A stretch of 31,130 bases of DNA from Bacteroidales bacterium UBA1187. GTDB taxonomy: Bacteria > Bacteroidota > Bacteroidia > Bacteroidales > Paludibacteraceae. The stretch is taken from the NCBI GenBank assembly GCA_002309835.1, contig DBYL01000033.1, positions 46,868 to 77,997 on the forward strand, written 5' to 3'. The translations under genes and the position numbers were made by a program. Positions 9,001 through 15,288 of the stretch are shown here, piece after piece; the first letter of the stretch is position 1, and the number at the start of each line of letters is the position of its first letter. A model generated the notes under the pieces. It searched no databases, had not been told where the DNA came from, and saw only the letters and a list, made by a program, of their open reading frames with translations.

Positions 9001-9855
9001 AGCCTGCTCAACCATGAAGTCCTGCGAATAGGCCTCGCGGTTAGGAATACCTGTCTGTTGGTTGCCGTTGAATACGGCTATCGGTTTGTTCGCACAGATT
9101 GTACTACCGCTCAAATCTACCGTGAAATCTTCACCCTCGTGCTCCTTGGAAGCCACCAGATACGCCTCACCTTTCGCCAGCGTCAGGTTGATCGTTCCGC
9201 CGGCCGCAGTCTTTCCTCCGTAGGTATCGAAACTCGGTACAATCTGTACCGTCGTGTTATCTTCCGTAGCGACAATAGCGAACTCGGTAGAACGCAAGTC
9301 TTCAGGATAAGTCTGGATGATATATTCCTTGCCTAAGAAAGCCGTAGGGATGACCATTGAAGCGTCACGAGACGAGAGGCCCGTACCACCTACGCGGCTG
9401 TAGAGAAAACACGAGAAGGCTTTGTCTTTCGAACCCGGAGCAGCATAGACATGTACACCGGTATATTTCTGCTCTTGGCTCTCAAAAAGATAGATATCTT
9501 TCGCCCATACATTATGGTCAATGGTGTAGGTCTTGGTGGTTCCGCCTTGTACGGTAAACATGGTAATGGGTACGTTACCCACCGCTACAATCACATCCAT
9601 CGTCTCCCGCGCAGACACCGCTACCTTCATATCAAATTTGAAGTCAGGGTTGTTCTTGTTTGCCGGATCCTCCGGGTTCACCATGTTGTTATTCGGGAAA
9701 GTCAACCAGAAATCGTTCCCTTCCGTCGTGCGCATCGCTTTCGCACCACCAATCCAATTCGGGTCGGCGCTCACCAATTCCGTAGCGGCATTCACCACTT
9801 GGGCAAATACCACTAGTATCAACGTGATTATATATGTGCGTATACGCGAAACCAT
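3046..9855 (-). CDS. Giant secreted adhesin-like protein: IgGFc-binding-type N-domain, 18 Cys-repeats, T9SS-like tail
   Basis: 2269 residues from the ATG at 9855, which opens a clear signal peptide (VSRIRTYIITLILVVFAQVV, cleaved after NA). The frame stays open to 9963, but that stretch covers the promoter. Residues about 40-500 resemble the IgGFc-binding N-terminal domain of Bacteroidota surface proteins (NDFWLTFPNNN, FSCFLYSRVGGTGLSSRDASM, IVATEDNTTVQIVPS). From about residue 735 to 1965 run 18 repeats of about 55-80 residues, each with a W-containing Cys segment and a closing CDSIYHLHL-type strand. The last ~75 residues before the end (about 2185-2258) look like a type A T9SS sorting domain (YRVNSSTGQFIKEG, AAEGMYIIQLWS), with an added RCETCATSF. 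Probable role: cell-surface or released adhesin. It is the first gene of an overlapping chain with a barrel gene. Ligand unknown. Confidence 0.85.
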   Translation of the reverse strand: MVSRIRTYIITLILVVFAQVVNAATELVSADPNWIGGAKAMRTTEGNDFWLTFPNNNMVNPEDPANKNNPDFKFDMKVAVSARETMDVIVAVGNVPITMFTVQGGTTKTYTIDHNVWAKDIYLFESQEQKYTGVHVYAAPGSKDKAFSCFLYSRVGGTGLSSRDASMVIPTAFLGKEYIIQTYPEDLRSTEFAIVATEDNTTVQIVPSFDTYGGKTAAGGTINLTLAKGEAYLVASKEHEGEDFTVDLSGSTICANKPIAVFNGNQQTGIPNREAYSQDFMVEQALPIEQWGTEFYLTNLANTKSNYAIITAAYDDTEVTILTYNKETGEFTTIKTNPLLKRGETFVPLGIDDEMITERYITSDKPITCYSYLTSAAVNNICTVDPITLNKDCYTYGDPANAMMPSWNHRVQSMTLFTEPLDPQGGTKTPQHFFAYVVTKTADVGSLSLDGIPVDGSLFQRFHTNNDMSYAHLPLANASSYHQLESTGEGFVGMVYALTDAQGYFYTLGFTPPHPGDSLYVNHDGPIMSRASYDMDSLDGHGWYQRQEKEWVKARLDTAIVCDSSTVAWTVETPTERPTTKIEWMVYDVTDGKKAGVDAPIESTKTEDPAAGDKHSYQYQFILPEEEMEGRKQFYEYEIQAILYRDRILCTDEPDTDTLKTTVRVTRVFNDTLYRIVCLGDTMRFFWDKMYDQRDLSLSGDHAESTKFIAVKEGEGDGYVEPWRYKIESGKHYEFSRHYLSQAGCDSTMTVEVFVCDTFRFVENIHLCSNQDTLTHEQTFRGVDYQGPRNGEIIEKDTVILVKFKTKQCACQQEEGFPVFKGCDSIYELHLFIHPSYTVRDTDTLCLDVDGKATYTWPIQYDTQTMTITESTPGMVWNESLQAYFGTFRDTMQTKTCAECKDGGCDSIHELHLILPKSYYFNDTAEWCKLHYDPVLRDTVHQYYQWIGKDQSGNDSLRNELTVTGDYYDAFKTRYGCDSIYHIRLDYKASQELYEFVDTTLCFDSTAVYEWQDHQGKVLKTFPLNQVDTTYDYDDSRCDTVYAIKLTVIPKYFIVDTVMISQDSTYHWYVNNLTYGGTKATEHYDILVNQDTLFVRVDDTTEPVNGIICDSIHLLFLRIGNVYRDTVQHFACGEDEEYIWMEDRPAYYPDGVTEPFLRREITDLPRPGTDSIYEKRFETVLGFDSIYYLHLYRAPSYHKYDTVYECQRRAGDQDRYTWDKHSGLRPIYYSDGIEVPFISLRDAGEFDYIDSIRTDSFQCDSIWHLHLHIYKLYDQDTTIHTCQSDDPFVWIGAAAPDSILDIDGKRIAAIPTNHVGDYKYTLRFHTIHDCDSAWHLSLHIDTVYATPVEITERPMCDNDTLHFYDQVIYGVNWPDKPDGVAGVSVPDGKRFFTFDSLYTDHTIHGCDSAVTHRITLYKTYHIDTIAQRCQGEAFEWHGMTIPTNVKSDSVYVYEDPHQTEFGCDSVHILHIRIDSVYHIRDSFVLCDYDSITWQGKHYAGPKVEHPKTGYRVLKADTTYQDTVIWPSVHACDSIYYLTLRVAKSYDTTLTMTVCDYEDIHIFEFSDTHGNYFRDSIPYAPHPELPERDTATTYYPTQLKKVEHTLKTVDGCDSIVHFHLYIKPSYQFVNKGKGCYGDPVEWRGQYISITGTYYDRLTTTEGCDSIFVMEFYITPFITIPLKDTICDNETFWHRDTIYRPDGTPSYFTVGVWSPGMTRPDEYTDVHFKGSDGCDSIIYRYYLTFCPTYFYHDTATVCSGEAFYSDSLGHEWTAWVHDFDVDTFVLPYDTMYIDSLLTYRGCDSVYNLKAHVLPSYRHIAYDTICSNEQYTWHSILYGDSVIAGVKPGIHYLRDSFLTVNDCDSLYEVQLYVKAAYFVETYDSLCADETLQWRSHYFEHMTPGDHFVYDSLTTDGGCDSIYHLYLTVIDTTYEIRYDSICLGDTLFIGENRYTEPGSFKDTTLNAGGCRHFIYTHLAVIEPTVPTFWAERPMCTDETAFELYYTYTNHYPVAYTLLFDSVGHSMGFEDLIDEPVTEYTNPMVISVPIPYGSDRTQYPRPDNYAVRLILDNGICRHKETDCYSDSSFMLSYPKWLTEQRFGDVIALLNENYNGGYTWSEYQWYLGDSLLVGQTQPYLYVPTGLQVGTEYHVRLTREGETKNFPTCPITITMDPISNDYAPTMGYLSVTPTCVVTAHPWVNILSRRDGTYRVNSSTGQFIKEGIFRADVTPIEIPAAEGMYIIQLWSQDTPEEPYRAIKVLVRQRCETCATSF
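3957..7650 (-). repeat. 18 tandem Cys-containing protein repeats encoded in the giant gene
   Basis: The repeat anchor is C-D-S-[IV]-[YHW]-x-[LF]-x-[LI], followed by a strand ending in SY or TY. Anchor codons lie near 7617, 7382, 7138, 6921, 6740, 6527, 6303, 6078, 5862, 5634, 5464, 5258, 5022, 4867, 4662, 4451, 4277 and 4110, so spacing is about 155-245 bp. A final divergent unit near 3960 has CRHFIYTHL. Most units also carry an upstream Cys shortly before a Trp (for example CSNEQYTWHS, CADETLQWRS, CYGDPVEWRG), giving two Cys per unit. One unit (near 6303) has Phe in place of the anchor Cys. The DNA copies are diverged, so this is an old protein repeat, not a recent DNA amplification. Confidence 0.85.
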
Positions 9856-9863
9856 TCGGGGCG

Positions 9864-9895
9864 CAAAGGTACTAAAAAAAATGCACTCATGCAAA
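9864..9895 (-). promoter_or_regulatory. Promoter of the giant-adhesin transcript
   Basis: Minus strand: TTTG (9892-9895), a 20-nt spacer, then TACCTTTG (9864-9871), a full match to the Bacteroidota consensus. The expected start of transcription is near 9860, only about 4-5 nt before the ATG at 9855, so the mRNA may be almost leaderless. Confidence 0.75.
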
Positions 9896-9904
9896 ATAAT
9901 TTGC
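9873..9904 (-). terminator. Possible terminator after comEC, overlapping the next promoter
   Basis: After the comEC stop, the minus strand has ATGCAAA-TTAT-TTTGCAT, a 7-bp stem, then GAGTGCA and a run of eight T. The stem is AT-rich and the T run is not directly adjacent to it, so the termination strength is uncertain. The same bases hold the -33 element of the adhesin promoter. Confidence 0.4.
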
Positions 9905-9919
9905 ATTTTTTGCACAAAT

Positions 9920-11182
9920 TTAATCTTTTTTGCTGAAAAAATAACAGAAAAGAAGGAATGCAAAATAATATATCCCTACCATCCATCCGCTGATGTGTAC
10001 CGAGACCGTACTGGCAGGCAAACTCTCAATCCATCCTACGGAGTGGTTCATCGCCCAAGAGAGCGCATAGGTGATTTTGCCGCTAACCACCCCCAAGGTG
10101 CTGCCGCCTAACGCAATCGTAATCAGTCCACTGGGAACTAACACGGCGGCAATAGGCAACACGATCAGGTTCGTCAGCAGAAAATAACAACTTATCTGTC
10201 CGAAATAGTACATCGTAATCGGCAAGGTGCCCAATTGCGCAGCGAAAGAAACAACGATAATTCCTGCAAAATAGCGTAAGATTCTGGACTTTCGTAATAA
10301 CGTCGTACCGTCATGACGTAGTGACGAAACAAGTATTATAATCGCTGCCGTAGCGGCAAAGCTCAGTTGGAAACTGACACTCCATAAGTCCGTTGGGCGT
10401 ATCAGCAAAATCAGCACCGCGGCAGCGGCAACGGAATTCAGACTGATGGCTTCTCTATACATCATCCTACCTACCTCGAAAATCGTGACCATCGTCACGG
10501 CGCGTACTACCGAAGGAGTCATTCCGGTCAGCCATGCGTAGCCCCACATGACGGCGATAATCACCATGCTGATAAGGCATCGTCCTATGACATTCTCGTA
10601 TCGCGGTTTGAAGCGCCCTCCTAAGGTCAACAACCACAGCAACAGACCGTAGAGGATACCTGTGTGCAAACCGCTGACGGCTAACACGTGTGCCGCACCC
10701 GCTGCCTGAAAATGATGCTTTAGTTCCGGATCAAGGTCTTCTTTATAACCCAAAGTCAACGCACCTACGGTAGCTAATTCGTCGCCACTTAACCCGGCAT
10801 CCGATAGACGTTTGTATAAACGCACCTGCAGCGGCTCTTTATGCGTTTTAGCGGGCAAAATCAAATACCTTGCCGCGAACGCACGACCGACCTGTCTGCT
10901 CCATTCAATGCTGGTTCTTGCCACCACCGTGTCGCCGTATACGGGCAGCGATTGGGTACTGTCGCGCAGGAGGTATAGATACACTTTATATCCCTCCAAC
11001 GTCCGCGTCTCAAAGCGCTCGCATTTGGCGGTGGACTTCGGTGCACTTTGTATTACAAATCCGTATTTCTGCTCGTCTTCCGGTCGTTCTTCAGTAGGAA
11101 AGAAATAGTCCCAAAACAATATTGCTGCTACCAGCGGCAACAGCAATACTATCATCGGATAAGCGCGTAAGGAACGGAACAT
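9920..11182 (-). CDS. comEC: ComEC/Rec2-type DNA uptake membrane protein, short form
   Basis: 420 residues. A membrane anchor (about 8-28) is followed by a soluble OB-like part (about 40-125) and then the polytopic Competence domain (about 140-420) with the characteristic HVLAVSGLHTGIL motif and later membrane helices. ComEC forms the inner-membrane channel through which single-stranded DNA enters during transformation. The C-terminal metallo-beta-lactamase domain found in many ComEC proteins is absent; the protein ends after a last hydrophobic segment with FCYFFSKKD. It follows rpe after a 99-nt gap and probably belongs to the response regulator-rpe transcript. A repeat word shared with mpl is embedded in it (10301-10327). 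Function in DNA uptake is by family. Confidence 0.85.
   Translation of the reverse strand: MFRSLRAYPMIVLLLPLVAAILFWDYFFPTEERPEDEQKYGFVIQSAPKSTAKCERFETRTLEGYKVYLYLLRDSTQSLPVYGDTVVARTSIEWSRQVGRAFAARYLILPAKTHKEPLQVRLYKRLSDAGLSGDELATVGALTLGYKEDLDPELKHHFQAAGAAHVLAVSGLHTGILYGLLLWLLTLGGRFKPRYENVIGRCLISMVIIAVMWGYAWLTGMTPSVVRAVTMVTIFEVGRMMYREAISLNSVAAAAVLILLIRPTDLWSVSFQLSFAATAAIIILVSSLRHDGTTLLRKSRILRYFAGIIVVSFAAQLGTLPITMYYFGQISCYFLLTNLIVLPIAAVLVPSGLITIALGGSTLGVVSGKITYALSWAMNHSVGWIESLPASTVSVHISGWMVGIYYFAFLLFCYFFSKKD
10301..10327 (-). repeat. Dispersed 27-bp repeat, copy 1 (inside comEC)
   Basis: On the minus strand this copy contains ACGTCATGACGG followed by TACGACG. It aligns without gaps to the copies at 20023-20049 (in mpl) and 29526-29552 (between two genes). 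It encodes SLRHDGTT in comEC, close to SLRHDDMT encoded by the mpl copy, although the two proteins are unrelated. Confidence 0.55.
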
Positions 11183-11281
11183 ATATCATCCAAATCAGAC
11201 TAACGAGACACAATCGAGAGAGAATCGAATCGAGGGAATATCAGAGTCAAATCAGAGTCAACTCGGAGTAAACTCGAGGTC
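11183..11281. repeat. rpe-comEC spacer with short repeated words
   Basis: The 99-bp gap has no open frame or clear promoter. It is built from short recurring words: ATCAGAGTCAA appears twice in a row, followed by the related ACTCGGAGTAA and ACTCGAGG, and AATCGAGAG/AATCGAATCGAGG before them. No terminator hairpin is evident, so rpe and comEC may be co-transcribed. Confidence 0.5.
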
Positions 11282-11926
11282 TTATGCCTTCATCTGACGT
11301 ATCACCTCTTCCGGATCCTTGGCGCCGAACACGGCACTTCCGGCTACTAGCACGTCTGCGCCCGCTGCAAACAACTCGTGTGCATTCTGCGCATTCACAC
11401 CTCCGTCAATCTCAATCAAGGTCTTCAGCCCACGTTTGTCGATCTCCGCCTTGATAAAACGGATCTTATCCATCGTCTCGGGGATGAACTTCTGCCCTCC
11501 GAAGCCTGCAAAAACAGACATCAGCAGCACCATATCTACCTTGTCTAAATATGGCACGAGACGTTCTACGTCTATATCGGGGTTAATCGTCAAGCACGTC
11601 CGCACACCCTTCGCCTTGATCAAGTCCAAGATAGGCATCGGATCATCCACGGCTTCCAAGTGAAAACCTACCGACCATGCACCCGCATCGCAGAAACGCT
11701 CTACGTATTTCTCGGGATGCACGATCATCAGATGTACATCCAGCGGCTTCGTGCAATACTTGCGCATCGGCTCCATGAGCGGAAAACCGAACGAGATATT
11801 CGGCACAAATGTACCGTCCATCACATCCACATGCAACCAGTCCGCTTCGCTGCGGTTAATCATTTCCAAATCGTCTGCCAGATGACCGAAATCGGCGGAC
11901 AGTACACTCGGGGCAATCAGTTTCAT
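11282..11926 (-). CDS. rpe: Ribulose-phosphate 3-epimerase
   Basis: 214 residues, the usual length. It interconverts ribulose 5-phosphate and xylulose 5-phosphate in the pentose phosphate pathway. The TIM-barrel signatures are all visible: APSVLSADF at the start (Ser7), WLHVDVMDGTFVPN (His32, Asp34), DVHLMI (His65), the phosphate-binding GFGGQKFIPE (141-150) and LIEIDGGVN (Asp174). The common SVNPGFGGQ is SVFAGFGGQ here, a variation I associate with Bacteroidota. The gene starts 2 nt after the response-regulator stop, so the two are certainly co-transcribed, although no functional link is obvious. Confidence 0.96.
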   Translation of the reverse strand: MKLIAPSVLSADFGHLADDLEMINRSEADWLHVDVMDGTFVPNISFGFPLMEPMRKYCTKPLDVHLMIVHPEKYVERFCDAGAWSVGFHLEAVDDPMPILDLIKAKGVRTCLTINPDIDVERLVPYLDKVDMVLLMSVFAGFGGQKFIPETMDKIRFIKAEIDKRGLKTLIEIDGGVNAQNAHELFAAGADVLVAGSAVFGAKDPEEVIRQMKA

Positions 11927-11928
11927 AA

Positions 11929-12600
11929 TTATCCGTTAAATACAAGTTTATATCCTTTTCCGCGAACTGCCACAAGGCTATAACCTGCGGGTTCAATAAA
12001 TCGACGTAAGTGGTTGATATACACACCCATAGAGCGGGAAGTGAAGGCGTTATCCTCCTTCCATAACGCTACTAATATGCGATGCCTGTCTACCACCTCA
12101 TCTTCGTTGCGACAAAACATCAACAGCAGGTCACTCTCGCGACCGGAAAGGTGCTCGCCATCGAAGGTCTGACGAGTGGCGTCAAACTGATGACCATTGA
12201 GGTTAAATACCCGCTGTTTGCTCTCTTCACGCTTGCGAATACGTCGCAGAATAGCTTCGATGCGATAGATCAGAATATCCATCGAGAAGGGCTTGAACTG
12301 ATAGTCGTCGCAACCTAACTGGAAGGCCCTCATCTGGCTCTCGCGGTCAGTGCGTGTAGTCAGCACGATGATCGGTAAGTCAGCATTACGATGACGTAAC
12401 TCTTTGATTAAATCAAAGCCGTTCATGCCTACATTCTGCAGTTCCACCAATGCCAAGTCGCAGTAGACGTTAGCAAGAAAATCCAAAGCTTCCTTGCCGG
12501 TAGTAGCGCTGTGCGTTTGATAACCGCGACTGTTCAGGTAGTCGCTCAGCACAGTGGAAAGACTGATGTCGCCGTCTATGACGAGTATTCGTGTGTCCAT
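11929..12600 (-). CDS. OmpR-family response regulator (RprY-like) with Glu at the phosphorylation site
   Basis: 223 residues. A receiver domain (about 1-118) is followed by a winged-helix DNA-binding domain (about 128-222, with SGRESDLLLMFCRN and the ending RGKGYKLVF). The acidic pocket (Asp9, Asp11), the switch Thr81 and Lys103 in FKPFS are present. The residue aligned with the phospho-accepting Asp is Glu53 (DLALVELQNVGMNG; codon GAA at 12442-12444). The segment PIIVLTTRTDRES..DDYQFKPFSMD resembles Bacteroidota RprY. No histidine kinase gene is adjacent, so this is an orphan regulator. Glu often mimics phospho-Asp, so it may be constitutively active or be controlled by other means. It has its own promoter, divergent from that of ansA. 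Confidence 0.88.
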   Translation of the reverse strand: MDTRILVIDGDISLSTVLSDYLNSRGYQTHSATTGKEALDFLANVYCDLALVELQNVGMNGFDLIKELRHRNADLPIIVLTTRTDRESQMRAFQLGCDDYQFKPFSMDILIYRIEAILRRIRKREESKQRVFNLNGHQFDATRQTFDGEHLSGRESDLLLMFCRNEDEVVDRHRILVALWKEDNAFTSRSMGVYINHLRRFIEPAGYSLVAVRGKGYKLVFNG

Positions 12601-12638
12601 AACGTAATAAAACTAATACCTTTTTAATAAATCTGCGG

Positions 12639-12669
12639 CAAAGGTACACCTTTTTTTTGATATGAGCAA
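12639..12669 (-). promoter_or_regulatory. Promoter for response regulator-rpe(-comEC)
   Basis: Minus strand: TACCTTTG (12639-12646), a full -7 match, and a TTG at 12667-12669 as a partial -33 after a 20-nt spacer. The expected start is near 12635, leaving a leader of about 35 nt. It stands back to back with the ansA promoter about 80 bp away, in an AT-rich spacer with long A runs. Confidence 0.65.
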
Positions 12670-12715
12670 TAAAAACGTAAAGAATTCTTAAAAAAAATAA
12701 AAAATGCTAACTAAA

Positions 12716-12747
12716 TTTGCATATTTGAGAATTTTATAGTAATTTTG
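12716..12747 (+). promoter_or_regulatory. Promoter of ansA-pepD operon
   Basis: TTTG (12716-12719), a 20-nt spacer and TAATTTTG (12740-12747) match both Bacteroidota promoter elements. The expected start is near 12752, about 30 nt before the ansA ATG. Confidence 0.75.
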
Positions 12748-12781
12748 CCTCGCAAAATTGCATGAAAAGTAAGTGAGTACC

Positions 12782-13804
12782 ATGAGTAAAATTCTTTTGA
12801 TATCTACTGGCGGAACCATCACTATGGTTCGTGACGCTGTGTCCGGAGCTCTCGTTCCGGCGGATATGAAGACTTTCCGAGCGTTTATTCCTGAGCTCTT
12901 TGAAAGCGAGATAAAGGTGGATATCCAGGCCTTTGATCCTTTGATAGACTCTTCCGATATCGGTCCTGTCAGTTGGACGCAGATGGCGCAAATGGTCTAT
13001 GACCATTATGACGAATACGACGGCTTCGTCATCCTGCATGGTACGGATACAATGTCGTATTCCGCTTCGGCGCTCTCCTTTATGCTGGAGAACCTCGGCA
13101 AACCCGTGGTCTTCACAGGTTCGCAACTGCCCGTAGGAGTCCTTCGCTCCGATGCGAAGGAGAACCTGCTGACGGCCATCGAGATTGCGGCAGCCAAAGA
13201 TGAGGACGGTAATCCTATCGTACCGGAAGTGACGATATACTTCGAGGACCGTCTCTTCCGGGCCAACCGCACTACCAAGCGCAATGCCGAGCATTTCTCG
13301 GCGTTCAATAGTTATAACTATCCTGCGCTGGCAAAGGCGGGTGTGCACATCACCTACCAGCCTCATCTTGTCCATTACTCCGATCCGAACTTGCCCCTCA
13401 CGCTCCATACATCCTTTGATACCAACGTGGCCGTACTCAAGCTCTTCCCCGGTATCCAACCCTCCGTAGTACGTGCGCTATTACGTACGCGCGGTTTGAA
13501 AGGTGTCGTGCTCGAGACTTTTGGGGCCGGTAATGCACCTTCGGATAAATGGCTTTATCGTGAACTCAAAGCGGCCGTTGACCGCGGCATCATCATCGTC
13601 AATAAGACTCAGTGTAATACAGGTTCCGTTGAGATGGGCCTCTATGCCGTCTCGCTCAACCTCATGAAAGCCGGCGTCCTTTCAGGCTATGATATCACTA
13701 CCGAAGCGCTGCTCACGAAGATGATGCTTATCCTCGGCGAGATGCCCGAACGCGCACATGAACTGCTGCAGAAAGACCTCTGCGGAGAAATGACCATCGA
13801 CTAA
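12782..13804 (+). CDS. ansA: Type I L-asparaginase
   Basis: 340 residues from the ATG at 12782; an in-frame GTG at 12773 would add only MST and is less likely. It hydrolyses asparagine to aspartate and ammonia. Both catalytic threonine signatures are present: ISTGGTI near the N-terminus (Thr9) and LHGTDTMSYSASALSF. VVFTGSQLPVGVLRSDAKEN and a length close to the E. coli AnsA of about 338 place it with the cytoplasmic type I enzymes; there is no signal peptide. pepD follows after 18 nt, so the operon joins asparagine hydrolysis to dipeptide hydrolysis, a plausible amino-acid catabolism pairing. Confidence 0.94.
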   Translation: MSKILLISTGGTITMVRDAVSGALVPADMKTFRAFIPELFESEIKVDIQAFDPLIDSSDIGPVSWTQMAQMVYDHYDEYDGFVILHGTDTMSYSASALSFMLENLGKPVVFTGSQLPVGVLRSDAKENLLTAIEIAAAKDEDGNPIVPEVTIYFEDRLFRANRTTKRNAEHFSAFNSYNYPALAKAGVHITYQPHLVHYSDPNLPLTLHTSFDTNVAVLKLFPGIQPSVVRALLRTRGLKGVVLETFGAGNAPSDKWLYRELKAAVDRGIIIVNKTQCNTGSVEMGLYAVSLNLMKAGVLSGYDITTEALLTKMMLILGEMPERAHELLQKDLCGEMTID

Positions 13805-13822
13805 CGACAAACTACTTATAAT

Positions 13823-15268
13823 ATGAAAAACTTACAACCCAAAGGTTTATGGGAGTCATTCTACTCCTTAACCCAAATCCCGCGTCCCAGCGGAAAACGC
13901 AAAGAGATCGCGGACTTCTTAGTCAACTACGGCAAATCGCTTGGTCTGGAGACCCTCCAGGACGAGATTGGTAATGTCCTCATCCGCAAACCCGCCAGTC
14001 CGGGCATGGAGAACCATCCGGGTGTCATCCTTCAAGGCCACATGGACATGGTGCCGCAGAAGAACTCCGATAAAGTCTTTGACTTTGAGAAAGATCCGAT
14101 ACAGGCTTACGTAGAGGATAACGGCGAATGGGTTACTGCCGATGGTACCACTCTTGGCGCAGACAACGGCATTGGTGTGGCGACAGCCATGGCTATCCTT
14201 GCAGACAAGTCTGTCGTTCATCCGCCGCTCGAGGCTTTCTTCACCATCGATGAGGAGACCGGCATGTACGGTGCTAACGACCTCAAGTCGGGTTGGCTCA
14301 AAGGCAAATACCTGCTCAACCTCGACTCCGAGACCGAAGGTGAGCTATACGTAGGTTGTGCCGGCGGTATTGATACCGACGCTACCTTCGCCTTCGCTCC
14401 CGTGGAGACCGAAGAAGGCGACATCGCCCTGCGCGTGGAAGTCAAGGGTTGCAAAGGTGGTCACTCCGGCTGCGACATCCATCTCCAGCGTGCGAATGCC
14501 ATCAAACTGCTCTTCCGTTTCCTCAAGGATGCAGTAGCAAACTTCGAGGCACGTCTGGCGTGTGTAGAAGGTGGCTCACTCCGCAATGCCATCCCGCGTG
14601 AGGCGGCAGCTGTCATCACCATCCCCGAGGAGAGCTATCAGGACCTGCAGGATCTCGTAGATCGTTACGAAGACCTCTGGCTGCGTGAGTTCGACGGCGT
14701 TGAACCCGACCTTACCTTCAAGGCCACGGAAGTTGAGTGCCCGAAGACCGAGATGCCGGAGGATGTACAGGACTTTCTCATCCACGCGGTCACCCTCTGC
14801 CCGCACGGCGTATACCGCTTCATTCCCGAGATGCCGGACATCGTAGAGACCTCCAACAACCTCGCGATGATCAAGACCGAAGAGGGTAAAGTAACCGTTA
14901 CGTGCCTCACGCGTTCAAATGTAGAGAGCCGTAAGGAAGAACTGGCTTCTGTCATCCACTCTGCATTCGCTTTAGCAGGTGCAGACGTGAAGTTCAGCGG
15001 CGCGTACCCGGGTTGGCAACCGAATTTCAAGAGCAATCTGCTTAAGGTGATGAAGGAGACCTACGAACGTGAGTTTGGTAACTCCCCGCGTATCGTTACC
15101 ATCCATGCCGGCCTCGAGTGCGGTATCATCGGTGCTAAATACGATGGTATGGAGATGATCTCCTTCGGTCCGACGATTGAGCACCCGCACAGCCCTGACG
15201 AGCGCGTGAACATCGCTACCGTGCAGAAGTTCTACCATTTCGTCCTCGCTGCCCTCAAAGCATTGTAA
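13823..15268 (+). CDS. pepD: Aminoacyl-histidine dipeptidase (M20 family)
   Basis: 481 residues, typical for PepD. This cytoplasmic di-zinc peptidase cleaves Xaa-His and other dipeptides. The M20 metal ligands and catalytic residues can be read in order: QGHMDMVP (His73, Asp75), LGADNGIG (Asp114), DEETGMYGA (general base Glu144, metal ligand Glu145), LLNLDSETEG (Asp168), and a late GPTIEHPHSPDERV carrying the last His. The lid/dimer region GCKGGHSGCDIHLQRANAIKLL is also family-typical. It lies between ansA and a secreted nuclease-like gene, 18 and 20 nt away. Confidence 0.95.
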   Translation: MKNLQPKGLWESFYSLTQIPRPSGKRKEIADFLVNYGKSLGLETLQDEIGNVLIRKPASPGMENHPGVILQGHMDMVPQKNSDKVFDFEKDPIQAYVEDNGEWVTADGTTLGADNGIGVATAMAILADKSVVHPPLEAFFTIDEETGMYGANDLKSGWLKGKYLLNLDSETEGELYVGCAGGIDTDATFAFAPVETEEGDIALRVEVKGCKGGHSGCDIHLQRANAIKLLFRFLKDAVANFEARLACVEGGSLRNAIPREAAAVITIPEESYQDLQDLVDRYEDLWLREFDGVEPDLTFKATEVECPKTEMPEDVQDFLIHAVTLCPHGVYRFIPEMPDIVETSNNLAMIKTEEGKVTVTCLTRSNVESRKEELASVIHSAFALAGADVKFSGAYPGWQPNFKSNLLKVMKETYEREFGNSPRIVTIHAGLECGIIGAKYDGMEMISFGPTIEHPHSPDERVNIATVQKFYHFVLAALKAL

Positions 15269-15288
15269 ACCCTTAAAATATAAGAGTT

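Noticed and set aside
9856..9963. Upstream extension of the giant protein (36 extra residues)
   Set aside because: It would include the promoter and terminator sequence and put a Lys/Phe-rich stretch before a perfect signal peptide.
12734..13459. 241-residue open frame on the minus strand opposite ansA
   Set aside because: It covers the ansA promoter and catalytic region in antisense; no recognisable protein features.
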